From: an uncultured Lachnospiraceae bacterium
GTDB lineage: Bacteria > Bacillota > Clostridia > Lachnospirales > Lachnospiraceae
Direction: 5' to 3'
DNA: 36,047 nucleotides
Assembly: GCA_902776305.1 (NCBI GenBank)
Contig: CACYPS010000030.1
Span: 1-36,047 of the forward strand
Shown here: piece by piece, positions 17,295 to 26,044 of the stretch
How the letters are laid out: each line of letters opens with the position of its first letter
Position numbering within the stretch: the stretch's first letter is position 1
The notes under the pieces: generated by a model
Databases searched by the model: none
Told to the model about the DNA's origin: nothing
Seen by the model: only the letters and a program-made list of their open reading frames with translations
Program-made: the position numbers and the translations under genes

Positions 17295-18728
17295 TTACTT
17301 TCCCATACAAAACTTCGCAAAAATCATATCAACCAGATCCTCACCGACCTGCTCACCTATAATTCTTCCCAAAGCCGCATACGCATCCATAAGATCCACG
17401 ACATAAAAATCCTCCGGCATGCCGCTCTCTATCGAGTCACGCACAAGCCTGAGAGACGCCAACGCCTCCTCGCATGCTTCCTTATGGCGCACATTTGTAA
17501 GCATGATTTCCTCATTCACATGAAGCTTGCCTCTGAAGAACATCTCCCTGATCTGAGCCTCTATAAGCTCCCGACCCTCATTCATTTTGGCAGATATTAC
17601 CACGATCGGTGCATTACTGTACTTGCGAATCTCTGCCTCGTCTACTACAGTTTCAAGATCCGATTTATTCAGAAGTATAAGGGCCTTCTTACCCGAAATG
17701 AATGAAAGGATTTCTCTATCATCTCCATCAAGAGGCCGTGAGGAATCGAAGACCGCCAGAAGAAGATCAGCCTTCTCTGCGAGAGACATGGCGCGGTCGA
17801 CGCCCATTTTCTCAATGATATCGCCAGTTGAACGGATACCCGCCGTATCAGCGATTCGAAGGATCAAGCCGCCGAGCCTAACAGTCTCCTCAAGTGAATC
17901 CCGTGTAGTTCCGGCTATTTCCGTGACAATAGCCCTTTCCTCGCCGGTGAGATAATTGAGAAGAGAAGACTTTCCTGCATTCGGTTTTCCCAGAATGACT
18001 GTAAAGATTCCTTCCCTTATAAGCTTTCCTTCGTCAAATGAAGCCAGCAGCCTCTCAAGCTCCTCAAGAAGATTCACAAGCTTTTTATCCAGTTTCTCCG
18101 GATATCCCTCCAGATCATAATGCTCGGGATCGTCCAAAGCCGCCTCAATATAAGCCATCTCAGTGAGAATTCTCTCCCTGAGACTCTCGATTTTCCGACG
18201 CACAGAACCGTCGAGCTGCATGAGAGAACTCTTCAGAGCATCTTCAGAGCCGCTGCTGATTACATCCATGACAGCCTCTGCCTCAGTGAGGTCAATACGT
18301 CCGTTCAGAAAAGCTCTCTTCGTGAACTCTCCGGGTTCCGCTGCACGAGCACCGGCCTTAAGCACACTCGTCAGAATCTTCTGCATAACGAACGGTCCGC
18401 CATGGCAGTCAATTTCCACCGTATCTTCCGCGGTATATGTATGCGGTCCTTTCATGATCATGACCAGAACTTCATCTATAACCGTTTCATTCCGGACATA
18501 TCTGTTCCGCGTATCTGAAACCTGACCATCAGATCTACTTCCAACTTCATAATCAATAATATGTCCGTAATGAATCGTATTCGGCCTTACATTTTCTACC
18601 GTCTTATTCTTATTTGCAAAGCGAAAAACTTTTCCGAGGACGCGAAAAGCATCAGGCCCCGAAATCCTGATGATTCCGATGCCTGATGCTGTCATTCCGC
18701 TTGCAATTGCTGCGATCGTCTCTCTCAC
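17295..18728 (-). CDS. mnmE: tRNA modification GTPase MnmE
   Basis: MnmE (TrmE) is the GTPase partner of MnmG. It has the N-terminal THF-binding domain (from residue 1), G1 GKPNAGKS (247-254), G2 GTTRD, G3 DTAG (294-297), G4 NKSD (354-357), and the invariant C-terminal CMGK. At 477 residues it is about 20 longer than usual, from an insertion near residues 60-82 between the YGHIID and DEVLV segments. It starts with GTG overlapping the jag stop by 4 nt (GTGA), so translation is coupled to jag. The ribosome site before it is weak. Confidence 0.96.
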   Translation of the reverse strand: MRETIAAIASGMTASGIGIIRISGPDAFRVLGKVFRFANKNKTVENVRPNTIHYGHIIDYEVGSRSDGQVSDTRNRYVRNETVIDEVLVMIMKGPHTYTAEDTVEIDCHGGPFVMQKILTSVLKAGARAAEPGEFTKRAFLNGRIDLTEAEAVMDVISSGSEDALKSSLMQLDGSVRRKIESLRERILTEMAYIEAALDDPEHYDLEGYPEKLDKKLVNLLEELERLLASFDEGKLIREGIFTVILGKPNAGKSSLLNYLTGEERAIVTEIAGTTRDSLEETVRLGGLILRIADTAGIRSTGDIIEKMGVDRAMSLAEKADLLLAVFDSSRPLDGDDREILSFISGKKALILLNKSDLETVVDEAEIRKYSNAPIVVISAKMNEGRELIEAQIREMFFRGKLHVNEEIMLTNVRHKEACEEALASLRLVRDSIESGMPEDFYVVDLMDAYAALGRIIGEQVGEDLVDMIFAKFCMGK

Positions 18729-20014
18729 TGTCTCTTTGGTGCCACAACTACGTGACGATACGGTTCTTCACCCTCAGAGTATGTCTCAACATAGCGATTT
18801 CCCTGAAGAGAAGAGTGGATGATTCTTCTTTCATACGGATTCATCGGCTCAAGGGCGACGGGCCTTCTGGTCCTCTTTACCTTATAAGCGATGTTGCGGG
18901 AGAGATTCTCCAGCGTATCCGCACGGCGTGCCCGATAGTCCTCGGTATCGAGCTTAACTCTCGTATAATCATTCTTATTCTTGTTGATGACAAGGCTTGT
19001 GAGATACTGGAGAGAATCCAGTGTCTGTCCGCGCTTACCGATCAGGATGCCCATCTCATCACCTGAGAATGTACATCCCAGGCAGCCCTCTTTCTGATCA
19101 TATTCCATTGTAAGTTCAACATTGATACCCATGCAACGGAATATATTCTCAAGGAATGTGCGTGCCTTCTCCTTCATCTCAGCGACTTCTTCCTCTGTCT
19201 TCGGAAGAACTACGCGATCCGGTTTCGGCTGTGACGTTTTGTGCTGTTTCTCCGGAACTTCGGTAGGAGCACTCTCCACGCGTTCGTTGAACTTTCTGCC
19301 TTTTCTTTCACCGCGGTCACGACGATTTCTGCGGTCACGTCTGTCGCGTCTGTCTCTCTTTTTCGGACGCTCTTCATTTTCGCTGTTGTCGGACAGATCA
19401 ATGCCCTCAGCCTTTGCGCGAGCGGCCGCTGCAGCAGCTCTCTTTTCGATTTCATCGGCAGTAACGATACCACCGGCAGACTTTTTGGTTTCAGCCTTCT
19501 TTGGTGTCTCAGCAGAAGCTTCGTTCTTTTCAAATGCCTCCGCCTTCCTCTCAGCCTTGCCCGCAGCCTTATCAGCTTTCTTTTCCTCGATATTCTTTAC
19601 CGGCTTCTTCTCAGATTTAGCCGGCTTATCGATTTTTTTATCAGCTTTCTTTTCGGCTTTTACATTTTCCGGTTCCGCCTTTTCGGCAGCCTGTAATTTC
19701 TTTTCAACTGCCTTCTCGACAGCCTTTTCTACCTTCTTTTCCGGTTTCCTGTCGCTCTTCTTCTGAGTCTGATTTGCGGCAGGCTTAACATTTGCTTTTA
19801 CTTCCTCGACAGTCTTCTTGACTATCTCGACGACCTTTTTCTCTTTTATGCGGGCATTGATGACCGCATCGCGGCTTCCTATTCCGAAAAGAAATCCGGC
19901 TTTTCCTTCATCGATTACAACATAGTCAAGACGGTCAGATGGTACACCGAACTTTACGGTGGCCGACGTGATACACTCGTCAACTGTCTTTGCCCTGAAT
20001 TCCTGATAATCCAT
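18725..20014 (-). CDS. jag: RNA-binding protein Jag/KhpB
   Basis: Jag (KhpB, EloR) is an RNA-binding regulator of cell elongation, acting with KhpA in many Gram-positives. The N-terminal Jag domain (1-60, including AGFLFGIGSRDA), a KH domain around 283-345 with GKRG near 326, and a C-terminal R3H domain (about 349-429, with RRIIH) are clear. The linker (about 62-280) is very long, Lys/Glu/Ala-rich, with a run of Arg/Asp repeats (RDRRDRRNRRDRGERK). This makes 429 residues against about 200-250 in typical homologues. The gene lies 17 bp after yidC and overlaps mnmE. Confidence 0.93.
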   Translation of the reverse strand: MDYQEFRAKTVDECITSATVKFGVPSDRLDYVVIDEGKAGFLFGIGSRDAVINARIKEKKVVEIVKKTVEEVKANVKPAANQTQKKSDRKPEKKVEKAVEKAVEKKLQAAEKAEPENVKAEKKADKKIDKPAKSEKKPVKNIEEKKADKAAGKAERKAEAFEKNEASAETPKKAETKKSAGGIVTADEIEKRAAAAAARAKAEGIDLSDNSENEERPKKRDRRDRRDRRNRRDRGERKGRKFNERVESAPTEVPEKQHKTSQPKPDRVVLPKTEEEVAEMKEKARTFLENIFRCMGINVELTMEYDQKEGCLGCTFSGDEMGILIGKRGQTLDSLQYLTSLVINKNKNDYTRVKLDTEDYRARRADTLENLSRNIAYKVKRTRRPVALEPMNPYERRIIHSSLQGNRYVETYSEGEEPYRHVVVAPKRQ

Positions 20015-20031
20015 TTGTTAAGACACCCCTC

Positions 20032-21342
20032 TTACTTTTTCTTTCCTTTATTTGCAGCTACTTTTTCATCGTACAGCTTCACCATATTTGCCTTTGAAGC
20101 GATGGATCCGGGTTTCGCATTTTTATTATAATATGCGGTAGAATCCTTTATGGCAGCCTGAGCCTTGGCGACTCTTTCTTTCTGGCTCTCCTCAATGCGC
20201 TTCTCCTCAGAGGCGATGGTTCTTGTGGAGGTGTTGGCTGTATTTGTAATCTTCTGAGGCGGAAGACCTCTCTTTTCACGTTTCTTGTTCGCCTTCTCCT
20301 GGTTCTTGCGAACGATCTCATCGATTCCCAGATTATCCAGATATCTATTGATCAGGAGCTGCTGAATACTTCTTACAAGGGCACCGATGACCCAGTAAAT
20401 ACCGATACCGACGGGGAGAGAGAAGCAGAATACTGCCGACATGATCGGCATGAATGTATTCATGGAATTCATAGTCTGACTCATGGTGTCATCGGACTTC
20501 TTATTGTTATTTCCGGATACGCCCTGAGCGAGCTTGATATTCATCATCTGTGTGACCCACGCGAGAATCGGGATCATAACAGCTACAACTACAAGACCGT
20601 ATGCGCCGGTCTTCAGAGCAGACTGGAAAATATTCATCGGTGAATCGGAAATATTCAAACCGAGGAAAGATGTAGCTCTGTGAATGTACTCGTGTACGCT
20701 CTGCAGTGTGGCTTCAAATTCTTTTCCCTCTCCGAGTTTCAGGACTTCGGCCCACTGCTCGGTATTGAGCTTATAGACCGTATCCATAACTCTCTCTGTT
20801 GTGACTTCACTGTTGAGTCCGAGAGCAGCAGAGAGGGCGTTGTTATCAAGCTTTGTGATATAATCTGTAAAAAACTTTACAAATGCGCTGTCCTCAGCAA
20901 CCTTTCTCAGAACATCACCGATATAAGTGATGTAACCCGGGATGCGGTAAATAACCTGATACAGTGCAAAGAGTACGGGCATCTGAATCAAAAGCTGAAT
21001 ACATGAGCCCATCGGGTTGACGCCATACTTGGCGTAGACGGCGTTTGTTTCGTCCGCCATTTTCTGCTGGGAAATCTGATCGTTCTTCCCCTTGTACTTG
21101 GCCTGGATTCTCTGGAGCTCAGGATTCATGACAGCATTCAGTTTTGTGAAACGCTGCTGCTGGACCTGAAGCGGCGTCATGAGCAGATACATGACGATTG
21201 TGAACAGGATGATGGCGAGACCAACATTCGGAATACCGATTTTGCTGATAAAACCGTACACTCCGTTCATCAGGAATCCGAGTAACTCCGGGATCCAATT
21301 CAAGAAAAAGATCCAGTTACTCTTAGTTAATGCAATTCCCAC
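20032..21342 (-). CDS. yidC: Membrane protein insertase YidC
   Basis: YidC (Oxa1/SpoIIIJ family) inserts and folds inner-membrane proteins, alone or with Sec. Five membrane segments are visible: near FFLNWIPELLGFLMNGVYGF, GLAIILFTIVMYLLM, LLIQMPVLFALYQVIY, GLVVVAVMIPILAW and a C-terminal hydrophobic pair (MSAVFCFSLPVGIGIYWVIG). No lipoprotein signal is present, unlike SpoIIIJ of Bacillus. A Lys-rich cytoplasmic tail ends KGKKK. The start is GTG at 21342 (GTG-GGA-ATT), preceded by AAAAGGAGG at seven bases; a longer ORF from an upstream ATG lacks a ribosome site. This gives 436 residues. Confidence 0.94.
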   Translation of the reverse strand: MGIALTKSNWIFFLNWIPELLGFLMNGVYGFISKIGIPNVGLAIILFTIVMYLLMTPLQVQQQRFTKLNAVMNPELQRIQAKYKGKNDQISQQKMADETNAVYAKYGVNPMGSCIQLLIQMPVLFALYQVIYRIPGYITYIGDVLRKVAEDSAFVKFFTDYITKLDNNALSAALGLNSEVTTERVMDTVYKLNTEQWAEVLKLGEGKEFEATLQSVHEYIHRATSFLGLNISDSPMNIFQSALKTGAYGLVVVAVMIPILAWVTQMMNIKLAQGVSGNNNKKSDDTMSQTMNSMNTFMPIMSAVFCFSLPVGIGIYWVIGALVRSIQQLLINRYLDNLGIDEIVRKNQEKANKKREKRGLPPQKITNTANTSTRTIASEEKRIEESQKERVAKAQAAIKDSTAYYNKNAKPGSIASKANMVKLYDEKVAANKGKKK

Positions 21343-21519
21343 GTTTTTTCCTCCTTTTCTTTTTTCGTGGTTTTCAGGCGGTAAATACCGCATTTAAAGA
21401 GCAGGACTACCTGCCCAATACTGACGCTATTAAAACAATTCAATTAACTCAAACTTCCACCTTACATTGAAGGCTCAGTCGAATCATTAAAAATTCAATC
21501 GGAAGTTTTAGTTAATCTC

Positions 21520-21732
21520 TTACGGAACCGGATCATAACCCCCATGCGAAAACGGATTACAACGCAAAATTCTCCAGAGAGCCAGCAAGCCTCCCTGGAT
21601 CACGCCGTATTTTTCTACTGCCTGAAGTGCATAATTCGAACAGGTAGGGATATAAGGGCACTTCGTACCCTTATAAGGAGAAATGTTTCTCTGATAAAAG
21701 CGGATAGCCGCCTTAACAATCTTCTTTCCCAT
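21520..21732 (-). CDS. yidD: Membrane protein insertion factor YidD
   Basis: YidD is a small membrane-associated helper of YidC-dependent insertion. Conserved features: [29 protein letters not shown] with Cys residues at CPYIPTCS, and the ending [24 protein letters not shown]. Starting at MGKKIVKAA (21732) gives 70 residues, normal for the family; it overlaps the rnpA 3' end by 20 nt with GGAAG upstream. Confidence 0.95.
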   Translation of the reverse strand: MGKKIVKAAIRFYQRNISPYKGTKCPYIPTCSNYALQAVEKYGVIQGGLLALWRILRCNPFSHGGYDPVP

Positions 21733-22078
21733 CTTCTTCCGTCTTGCGCAGGATATCCATCTTCCTCGCAATGTGCAATATTGATTTTTCTATATCCTTG
21801 AAATTTTTATCTTTTGATGAGACGCGGGCAATAAAGACAAGATCATACCCGCATACAAACGCATCCTCATTCAAGCGGTAGGCCTCCTTGATAAGCCTCT
21901 TTACTCTGTGTCTGACAACACTGTTGCCTACCTTCTTACTGACTGAGATGCCGAGTCTGTTTTGTTCGCTGTCATTCTCCTTGACATAGAGAACAACCGT
22001 ATAATTCGCTTTGGATCTTCCCTGTCTGTATACTTTGCTGAAATCCGAATTTTTTCTTAGACTCTCGGTAAATTTCAT
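21713..22078 (-). CDS. rnpA: Ribonuclease P protein component
   Basis: The protein subunit of RNase P helps the catalytic RNA cut 5' leaders from pre-tRNAs. The RNR signature is seen as [18 protein letters not shown] (51-68), with the N-terminal [11 protein letters not shown] and central [11 protein letters not shown]. 121 residues, normal length. It follows rpmH, with a terminator-like hairpin between them, and overlaps yidD. Confidence 0.96.
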   Translation of the reverse strand: MKFTESLRKNSDFSKVYRQGRSKANYTVVLYVKENDSEQNRLGISVSKKVGNSVVRHRVKRLIKEAYRLNEDAFVCGYDLVFIARVSSKDKNFKDIEKSILHIARKMDILRKTEEDGKEDC

Positions 22079-22104
22079 ATGGTACTTCCCTTATTCCAAC
22101 GCGA

Positions 22105-22146
22105 AATAAAGAAAAAAGAAGAAAAGACCACATAACATGTGGTCTT
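22105..22146 (-). terminator. Terminator between rpmH and rnpA
   Basis: On the minus strand AAGACCACATG and its complement form a 9-bp stem (22124-22146) followed by TTTTCTTCTTTTTTCTTT. It lies directly after rpmH, so rpmH transcripts should partly end here and rnpA expression would depend on read-through or its own promoter. Confidence 0.7.
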
Positions 22147-22159
22147 GGGCTTCTTTTTT

Positions 22160-22297
22160 TCAGGCTGAGAGAACCTTTCTTCCTTTTGCTCTTCTGGCAG
22201 CCAAAACTTTTCTTCCGCCTTTTGTACTCATGCGGGCCCTGAAACCATGAACTCTGGACCTTGAGATTTTCTTAGGCTGAAATGTCATTTTGCTCAT
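22160..22297 (-). CDS. rpmH: 50S ribosomal protein L34
   Basis: A 45-codon gene reading [18 protein letters not shown] then [18 protein letters not shown] and ending AKGRKVLSA, which matches L34 almost throughout. The start at 22297 has AAGGAAG about nine bases upstream; an internal ATG at codon 4 would give the more usual N-terminus (MTFQPKK), so the first three residues are uncertain. First gene of the leftward origin cluster. Confidence 0.97.
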   Translation of the reverse strand: MSKMTFQPKKISRSRVHGFRARMSTKGGRKVLAARRAKGRKVLSA

Positions 22298-22434
22298 AAT
22301 AACACTCTTCCTTTCTGCCAACAGGAACTTTTTTCCAAATGTGCCCTATCATTATACTTTTGGCTTCTATACGTGTCAAGCTAGTTTTTCTCATATTTAT
22401 GCATAGGCATCCGGTTACCTTTGTTTACATAAAC

Positions 22435-22750
22435 TTATCCACAAAATGTGGACAAGTTGTGGATAAGTTCACGGATTTCTGTGTTTATGTAAGTGGTCAT
22501 CTCCGGGGCGGTCTGCCCATTTTGCTTGTAACTAAGCCATTTTCGGCTATGTTGATACGTTGGAGAACTTTTTTTGGATTATTTTACCTAATCCACACAT
22601 GTTATGGTAACCTGGCGCACTTGCACACGGTATAATGTGGATAAAAATGGGTATAAAGTGTATAACTTTTGAGTTTGTCCACACCGTTTTTTGCAAAGTT
22701 TGATTATTGTAAATATACCGCTTTTTTAGTATTATATACTAGTATGATTG
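22435..22750. other. Origin of replication, upstream DnaA-box cluster (oriC part 1)
   Basis: Between rpmH and dnaA are the consensus boxes TTATCCACA (22435-22443) and TGTGGATAA (22458-22466, 22636-22644), and near-consensus TGTGGACAA (22447-22455), TAATCCACA (22589-22597) and TTGTCCACA (22675-22683). AT-rich sequence follows (22684-22750). Divergent gene orientation on both sides agrees with replication starting here. This corresponds to the incA/incB arrangement upstream of dnaA in Bacillus. Confidence 0.9.
22691..22719 (+). promoter_or_regulatory. Likely dnaA promoter
   Basis: TTGCAA (22691-22696), a 17-bp spacer, and TATACC (22714-22719) lie about 105 bp before dnaA, just after the DnaA box at 22675-22683, which would allow DnaA autoregulation. 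A second AT-rich stretch (22728-22745) could hold another start. Confidence 0.45.
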
Positions 22751-22823
22751 TGTTCATAGAATGGGCTTACTATCGGACTTTCTAAAGAGCACACATAACA
22801 GCACGGACGGAGTATAAATCTAT

Positions 22824-24176
22824 ATGAGCAATTTTCAACTGGTAAAAGACAAATGGCCGGAAATACTAAGCAAGATCAAGGTTGATCATGAGCTCTCCCA
22901 GGTCTCTTTCGCTTCCTGGCTCGAGCCTTTGGAAATAAAGAGCGTCGACGATCAGAACATTACTTTCATAGTTCCCTCCGGAATCATGGGAATCAATGTT
23001 CTCAATAAAAAATACACGCTTGCAATAAAAGTAGCCATCGCTGAAATCACCGGTCTTTCCCTGAATATACGATATCTCACGCCGGATCAGACGAATCCTA
23101 TCGAGGAGAAAAAGGAAGATCCTCTGCGCAGTGTGATGGAGAAGGCGCATTTGAACCCGAAGTATACCTTCGAGTCATTTGTCGTGGGCGGAAATAACAT
23201 GTTCGCACACGCAGCCTCCCTAGCAGTAGCGGAATCTCCGGGTGAAATCTACAACCCGCTGTACCTTTACGCGGGAGTGGGACTCGGAAAGACACACCTG
23301 ATGCATTCGATTGCTCATTTTATACTTCAGAACAATCCGGAGGCCAAGGTCCTCTACGTCACCAGTGAAGATTTTACAAATGAACTGATCGACTCCATCC
23401 GTAACGGCAACAACATGGCAATGTCCAAGTTCCGCGAGAAATACCGAAACATTGACGTGCTCCTTATTGACGATATCCAGTTCATCATCGGTAAAGAGAG
23501 TACGCAGGAGGAATTCTTCCATACATTTGAAGCTCTTTACGGAGCCAAAAAGCAGATTATCATCTCCTCGGATAAGCCTCCGAAGGATCTGGATATTCTG
23601 GAAGAGCGCATTCGCTCCCGCCTGGAGATGGGCCTCATCGCCGATATCTCCTCTCCGGACTACGAGACAAGAATGGCTATTCTCCGAAAGAAAGAGGAGG
23701 CCGACGGATATCACATCGATGATGCAATCTTAGATTACATTGCGAAGAACATAAATTCCAACATTCGAGAGCTGGAAGGGTGCCTTAATCGTATCCGTGC
23801 CAAGAGTATACTGGAAAAGAGAACTATAACGCTGGAGCTGGCGGAGGAGATTCTCAAAGATCTCATATCTCCCGAGGAGAGCCGGAACGTCACCTCCGAA
23901 ATGATCATAAATGTTGTGGCTGAGCATTTCCACATCACAACATCTGAGATTCGGAGCTCCAAGAGAGACGCCAAGTTTGTCTACCCGCGAAAGATTGCGA
24001 TGTACCTGTGCCGCGAGATGACGGAAGATTCTCTTCTGACGATCGCATCTCTTCTTAATAAGAAGGATCACACAACAGTCATGAGTGCGCATCGCAAGAT
24101 TGAGAAGGAAATGCGGACTTCCGAGGAGACCAGACAGAATGTGAATATAATAAGAAAGAAGATTTCACCTGTTTGA
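22824..24176 (+). CDS. dnaA: Chromosomal replication initiator DnaA
   Basis: DnaA binds the boxes at oriC and opens the duplex. Domain I (1-80), a short domain II, then the AAA+ domain: Walker A GVGLGKTH (151-158), Walker B LLIDDIQF (213-220), and sensor regions. Domain IV ends with the DNA-binding signature KDHTTVMSAHRKIE. Length 450 is typical. The nearest GGAG is about 13 bases upstream of ATG, a weak ribosome site, which may keep expression low. Flanked by DnaA boxes on both sides. Confidence 0.98.
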   Translation: MSNFQLVKDKWPEILSKIKVDHELSQVSFASWLEPLEIKSVDDQNITFIVPSGIMGINVLNKKYTLAIKVAIAEITGLSLNIRYLTPDQTNPIEEKKEDPLRSVMEKAHLNPKYTFESFVVGGNNMFAHAASLAVAESPGEIYNPLYLYAGVGLGKTHLMHSIAHFILQNNPEAKVLYVTSEDFTNELIDSIRNGNNMAMSKFREKYRNIDVLLIDDIQFIIGKESTQEEFFHTFEALYGAKKQIIISSDKPPKDLDILEERIRSRLEMGLIADISSPDYETRMAILRKKEEADGYHIDDAILDYIAKNINSNIRELEGCLNRIRAKSILEKRTITLELAEEILKDLISPEESRNVTSEMIINVVAEHFHITTSEIRSSKRDAKFVYPRKIAMYLCREMTEDSLLTIASLLNKKDHTTVMSAHRKIEKEMRTSEETRQNVNIIRKKISPV

Positions 24177-24181
24177 GGCAT

Positions 24182-24620
24182 TCGTCCACACTGTCCACGT
24201 TGACAGGATGTGGACAGCATGTGTTTCCGGATTAAAGCACATTTTGTACACAGCCTATTCGAGGACCTAACTACATACTTGTCCACGAAATTTTGTGTGG
24301 ATAAATCGTAATACACATGTGTGTGCAAATGCAGACGAGATCTCTCATGAAACCACCCACAATTATTTCAGTATTTCCGATACTTCTCTCCGAAGAAATT
24401 CAAAATCATCGGAAAACTGCTGTTTTATAAATGAAAATGTTGTCCGGAATATTATTATTTGGAAGCATCGGCTGCCTGTAAGATATAAGGCTCAGACATT
24501 TATTAATGCTGTGGATAACCTGTGTACGATATGTGTATGTTCATCCGAAAGCACTTATCCACAGCCCTTAATACTAAGACTGCTTCTAATCTCTTAATAA
24601 TTATATATTTATTTAGCGCG
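24182..24620. other. Origin of replication, downstream cluster and unwinding region (oriC part 2)
   Basis: Between dnaA and dnaN lie boxes TCGTCCACA (24182-24190), TGTGGACAG (24210-24218), TTGTCCACG (24279-24287), TGTGGATAA (24296-24304, 24510-24518) and TTATCCACA (24555-24563). The last is followed by a GC step and CTA/TTA-type triplets, then a purely AT stretch (24590-24616). This order (box, GC spacer, triplets, AT-rich) resembles the DnaA-trio unwinding element of Bacillus. No gene is supported in the 460-bp gap. Confidence 0.8.
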
Positions 24621-24637
24621 GGAGGCGCTTCCTTCAG

Positions 24638-25741
24638 ATGAAAATTACCTGCTTAAAATCGGAACTCTTAAAAAGTATTAACATCGCTCTCAGAGCTGTT
24701 CCTGTCCGTTCTACCATGCCGGTCCTGGAATGCATTTTGATCGATGCCACACATCAGGACATTCGATTCATAACCAACGACATGGAGATGGGAATTGAGA
24801 CCCGTGTTCAGGGAAGAATATCCGAACCCGGAGTACTCGCAATCAACGCCAAGATGCTTTCCGATATTGTAAGGAAGCTGCCGGATAATAACGTAACCAT
24901 CAGTTCTGATGAGAATTACAATGTCAGAATCAACTGCGAGAAGGCAAAATTTGCGATTGGCGGTGAGTCAGGCGAAGATTTTGCTTATCTGCCCGTTGTT
25001 GAGAGGGACACATGTGTGACCATTTCCCAGTTAGCGCTTCGCCAGGTCATTCTGCAGACCATTTTCTCCATAGCGAGCGGCGAAACGAATAAGCTCATGA
25101 CAGGTGAACTGTTCGAAATCAAAAATGACAGGCTTCGTGTGATTTCACTGGACGGTCATAGAATTTCTATTCGCAGAGTGGATATCAAGGAATCCAACAC
25201 GAACAATAAAGTTATTGTACCCGGAAAGACTCTGCAGGAAATCAGTAAAATCATGACCGGCGATCACGATGATATGGTCAATATATACATAACCGAGAAT
25301 CATATTTTATTTGAAATGCCGGATACGACAATCGTGTCCCGCCTGATTGACGGTGAGTATTTCGCAGTCGACCAGATGATATCCGGAGATTATGAGTCAA
25401 AAGTCAAAATCAATAAGAAGACTTTCCAGGATTGTATTGACCGCGCTACCCTCTTTGTGAAGGAGGGTGACAAGAAGCCTATTATTCTTGAATTTACGGA
25501 GGGGAACTGCAACCTCAGTATCGAGTCACCGCTCGGTGCGATGAATGAGGACATTGATATCGAGAAGGATGGCAAGGATCTTACAATAGGATTCAATCCC
25601 CGCTTCATGATCGATGCTCTTAAGGCGATAGAGGATGAGGATATCACCCTATATATGACAAATGCCAAGTCACCGTGTTTCATCCGAGATGATGAAGATA
25701 ACTATACATATCTTGTGCTTCCGGTGAATTTTACAAGGTAA
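24638..25741 (+). CDS. dnaN: DNA polymerase III sliding clamp (beta)
   Basis: The clamp tethers polymerase III to DNA and recruits repair factors. The 367-residue sequence shows the three-domain beta-clamp pattern: MKITCLKSELLKSINIALRAVP, then RSTMPVLECIL, KFAIGGESGEDFAYLP, LDGHRISIRRV and the C-terminal YLVLPVNFTR (clamp family end MPM/VLPVR). GGGAGG stands 12 bases upstream, rather far. First gene of a rightward series with yaaA, recF, gyrB and gyrA. Confidence 0.97.
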   Translation: MKITCLKSELLKSINIALRAVPVRSTMPVLECILIDATHQDIRFITNDMEMGIETRVQGRISEPGVLAINAKMLSDIVRKLPDNNVTISSDENYNVRINCEKAKFAIGGESGEDFAYLPVVERDTCVTISQLALRQVILQTIFSIASGETNKLMTGELFEIKNDRLRVISLDGHRISIRRVDIKESNTNNKVIVPGKTLQEISKIMTGDHDDMVNIYITENHILFEMPDTTIVSRLIDGEYFAVDQMISGDYESKVKINKKTFQDCIDRATLFVKEGDKKPIILEFTEGNCNLSIESPLGAMNEDIDIEKDGKDLTIGFNPRFMIDALKAIEDEDITLYMTNAKSPCFIRDDEDNYTYLVLPVNFTR

Positions 25742-25834
25742 CGATTTCGGAAAATGTCAGTTGAACTGAATTTCGTGCCGGGTACCGCGCACGAGTCTTG
25801 AAACGAAACCGGATAGAAAGAGAATGAGTAAACC

Positions 25835-26044
25835 ATGAAAGAATTACACTTAAAAGGCGAATATATTACTCTCGGACAGCTTCTCAAAGCTGAATCTCTT
25901 GTATCGGACGGCGTGGAAGCTAAGATCCGCATCCAGTCGGGAGAGGTAAAGGTCAACGGTGAGGTGGATACCCGCCGCGGCAGGAAGCTGCACATAGGAG
26001 ATGTAGTCGAGTTTGACGGAACGGAGATAAAAGTTGTACGTTAA
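25835..26044 (+). CDS. yaaA: S4-domain protein YaaA (RlbA)
   Basis: A 69-residue single S4 RNA-binding domain (ITLGQLLKAESLVSDGVEAK ... GEVKVNGEVDTRRGRKLHIGDVVEF). This small protein is found between dnaN and recF in Firmicutes; it probably binds structured RNA, and its exact role is not settled. It overlaps recF by 11 nt. The ribosome site is weak. Confidence 0.93.
   Translation: MKELHLKGEYITLGQLLKAESLVSDGVEAKIRIQSGEVKVNGEVDTRRGRKLHIGDVVEFDGTEIKVVR

Noticed and set aside
22339-22635. 98-codon ORF in the origin
   Set aside because: It spans several DnaA boxes and has no ribosome site.
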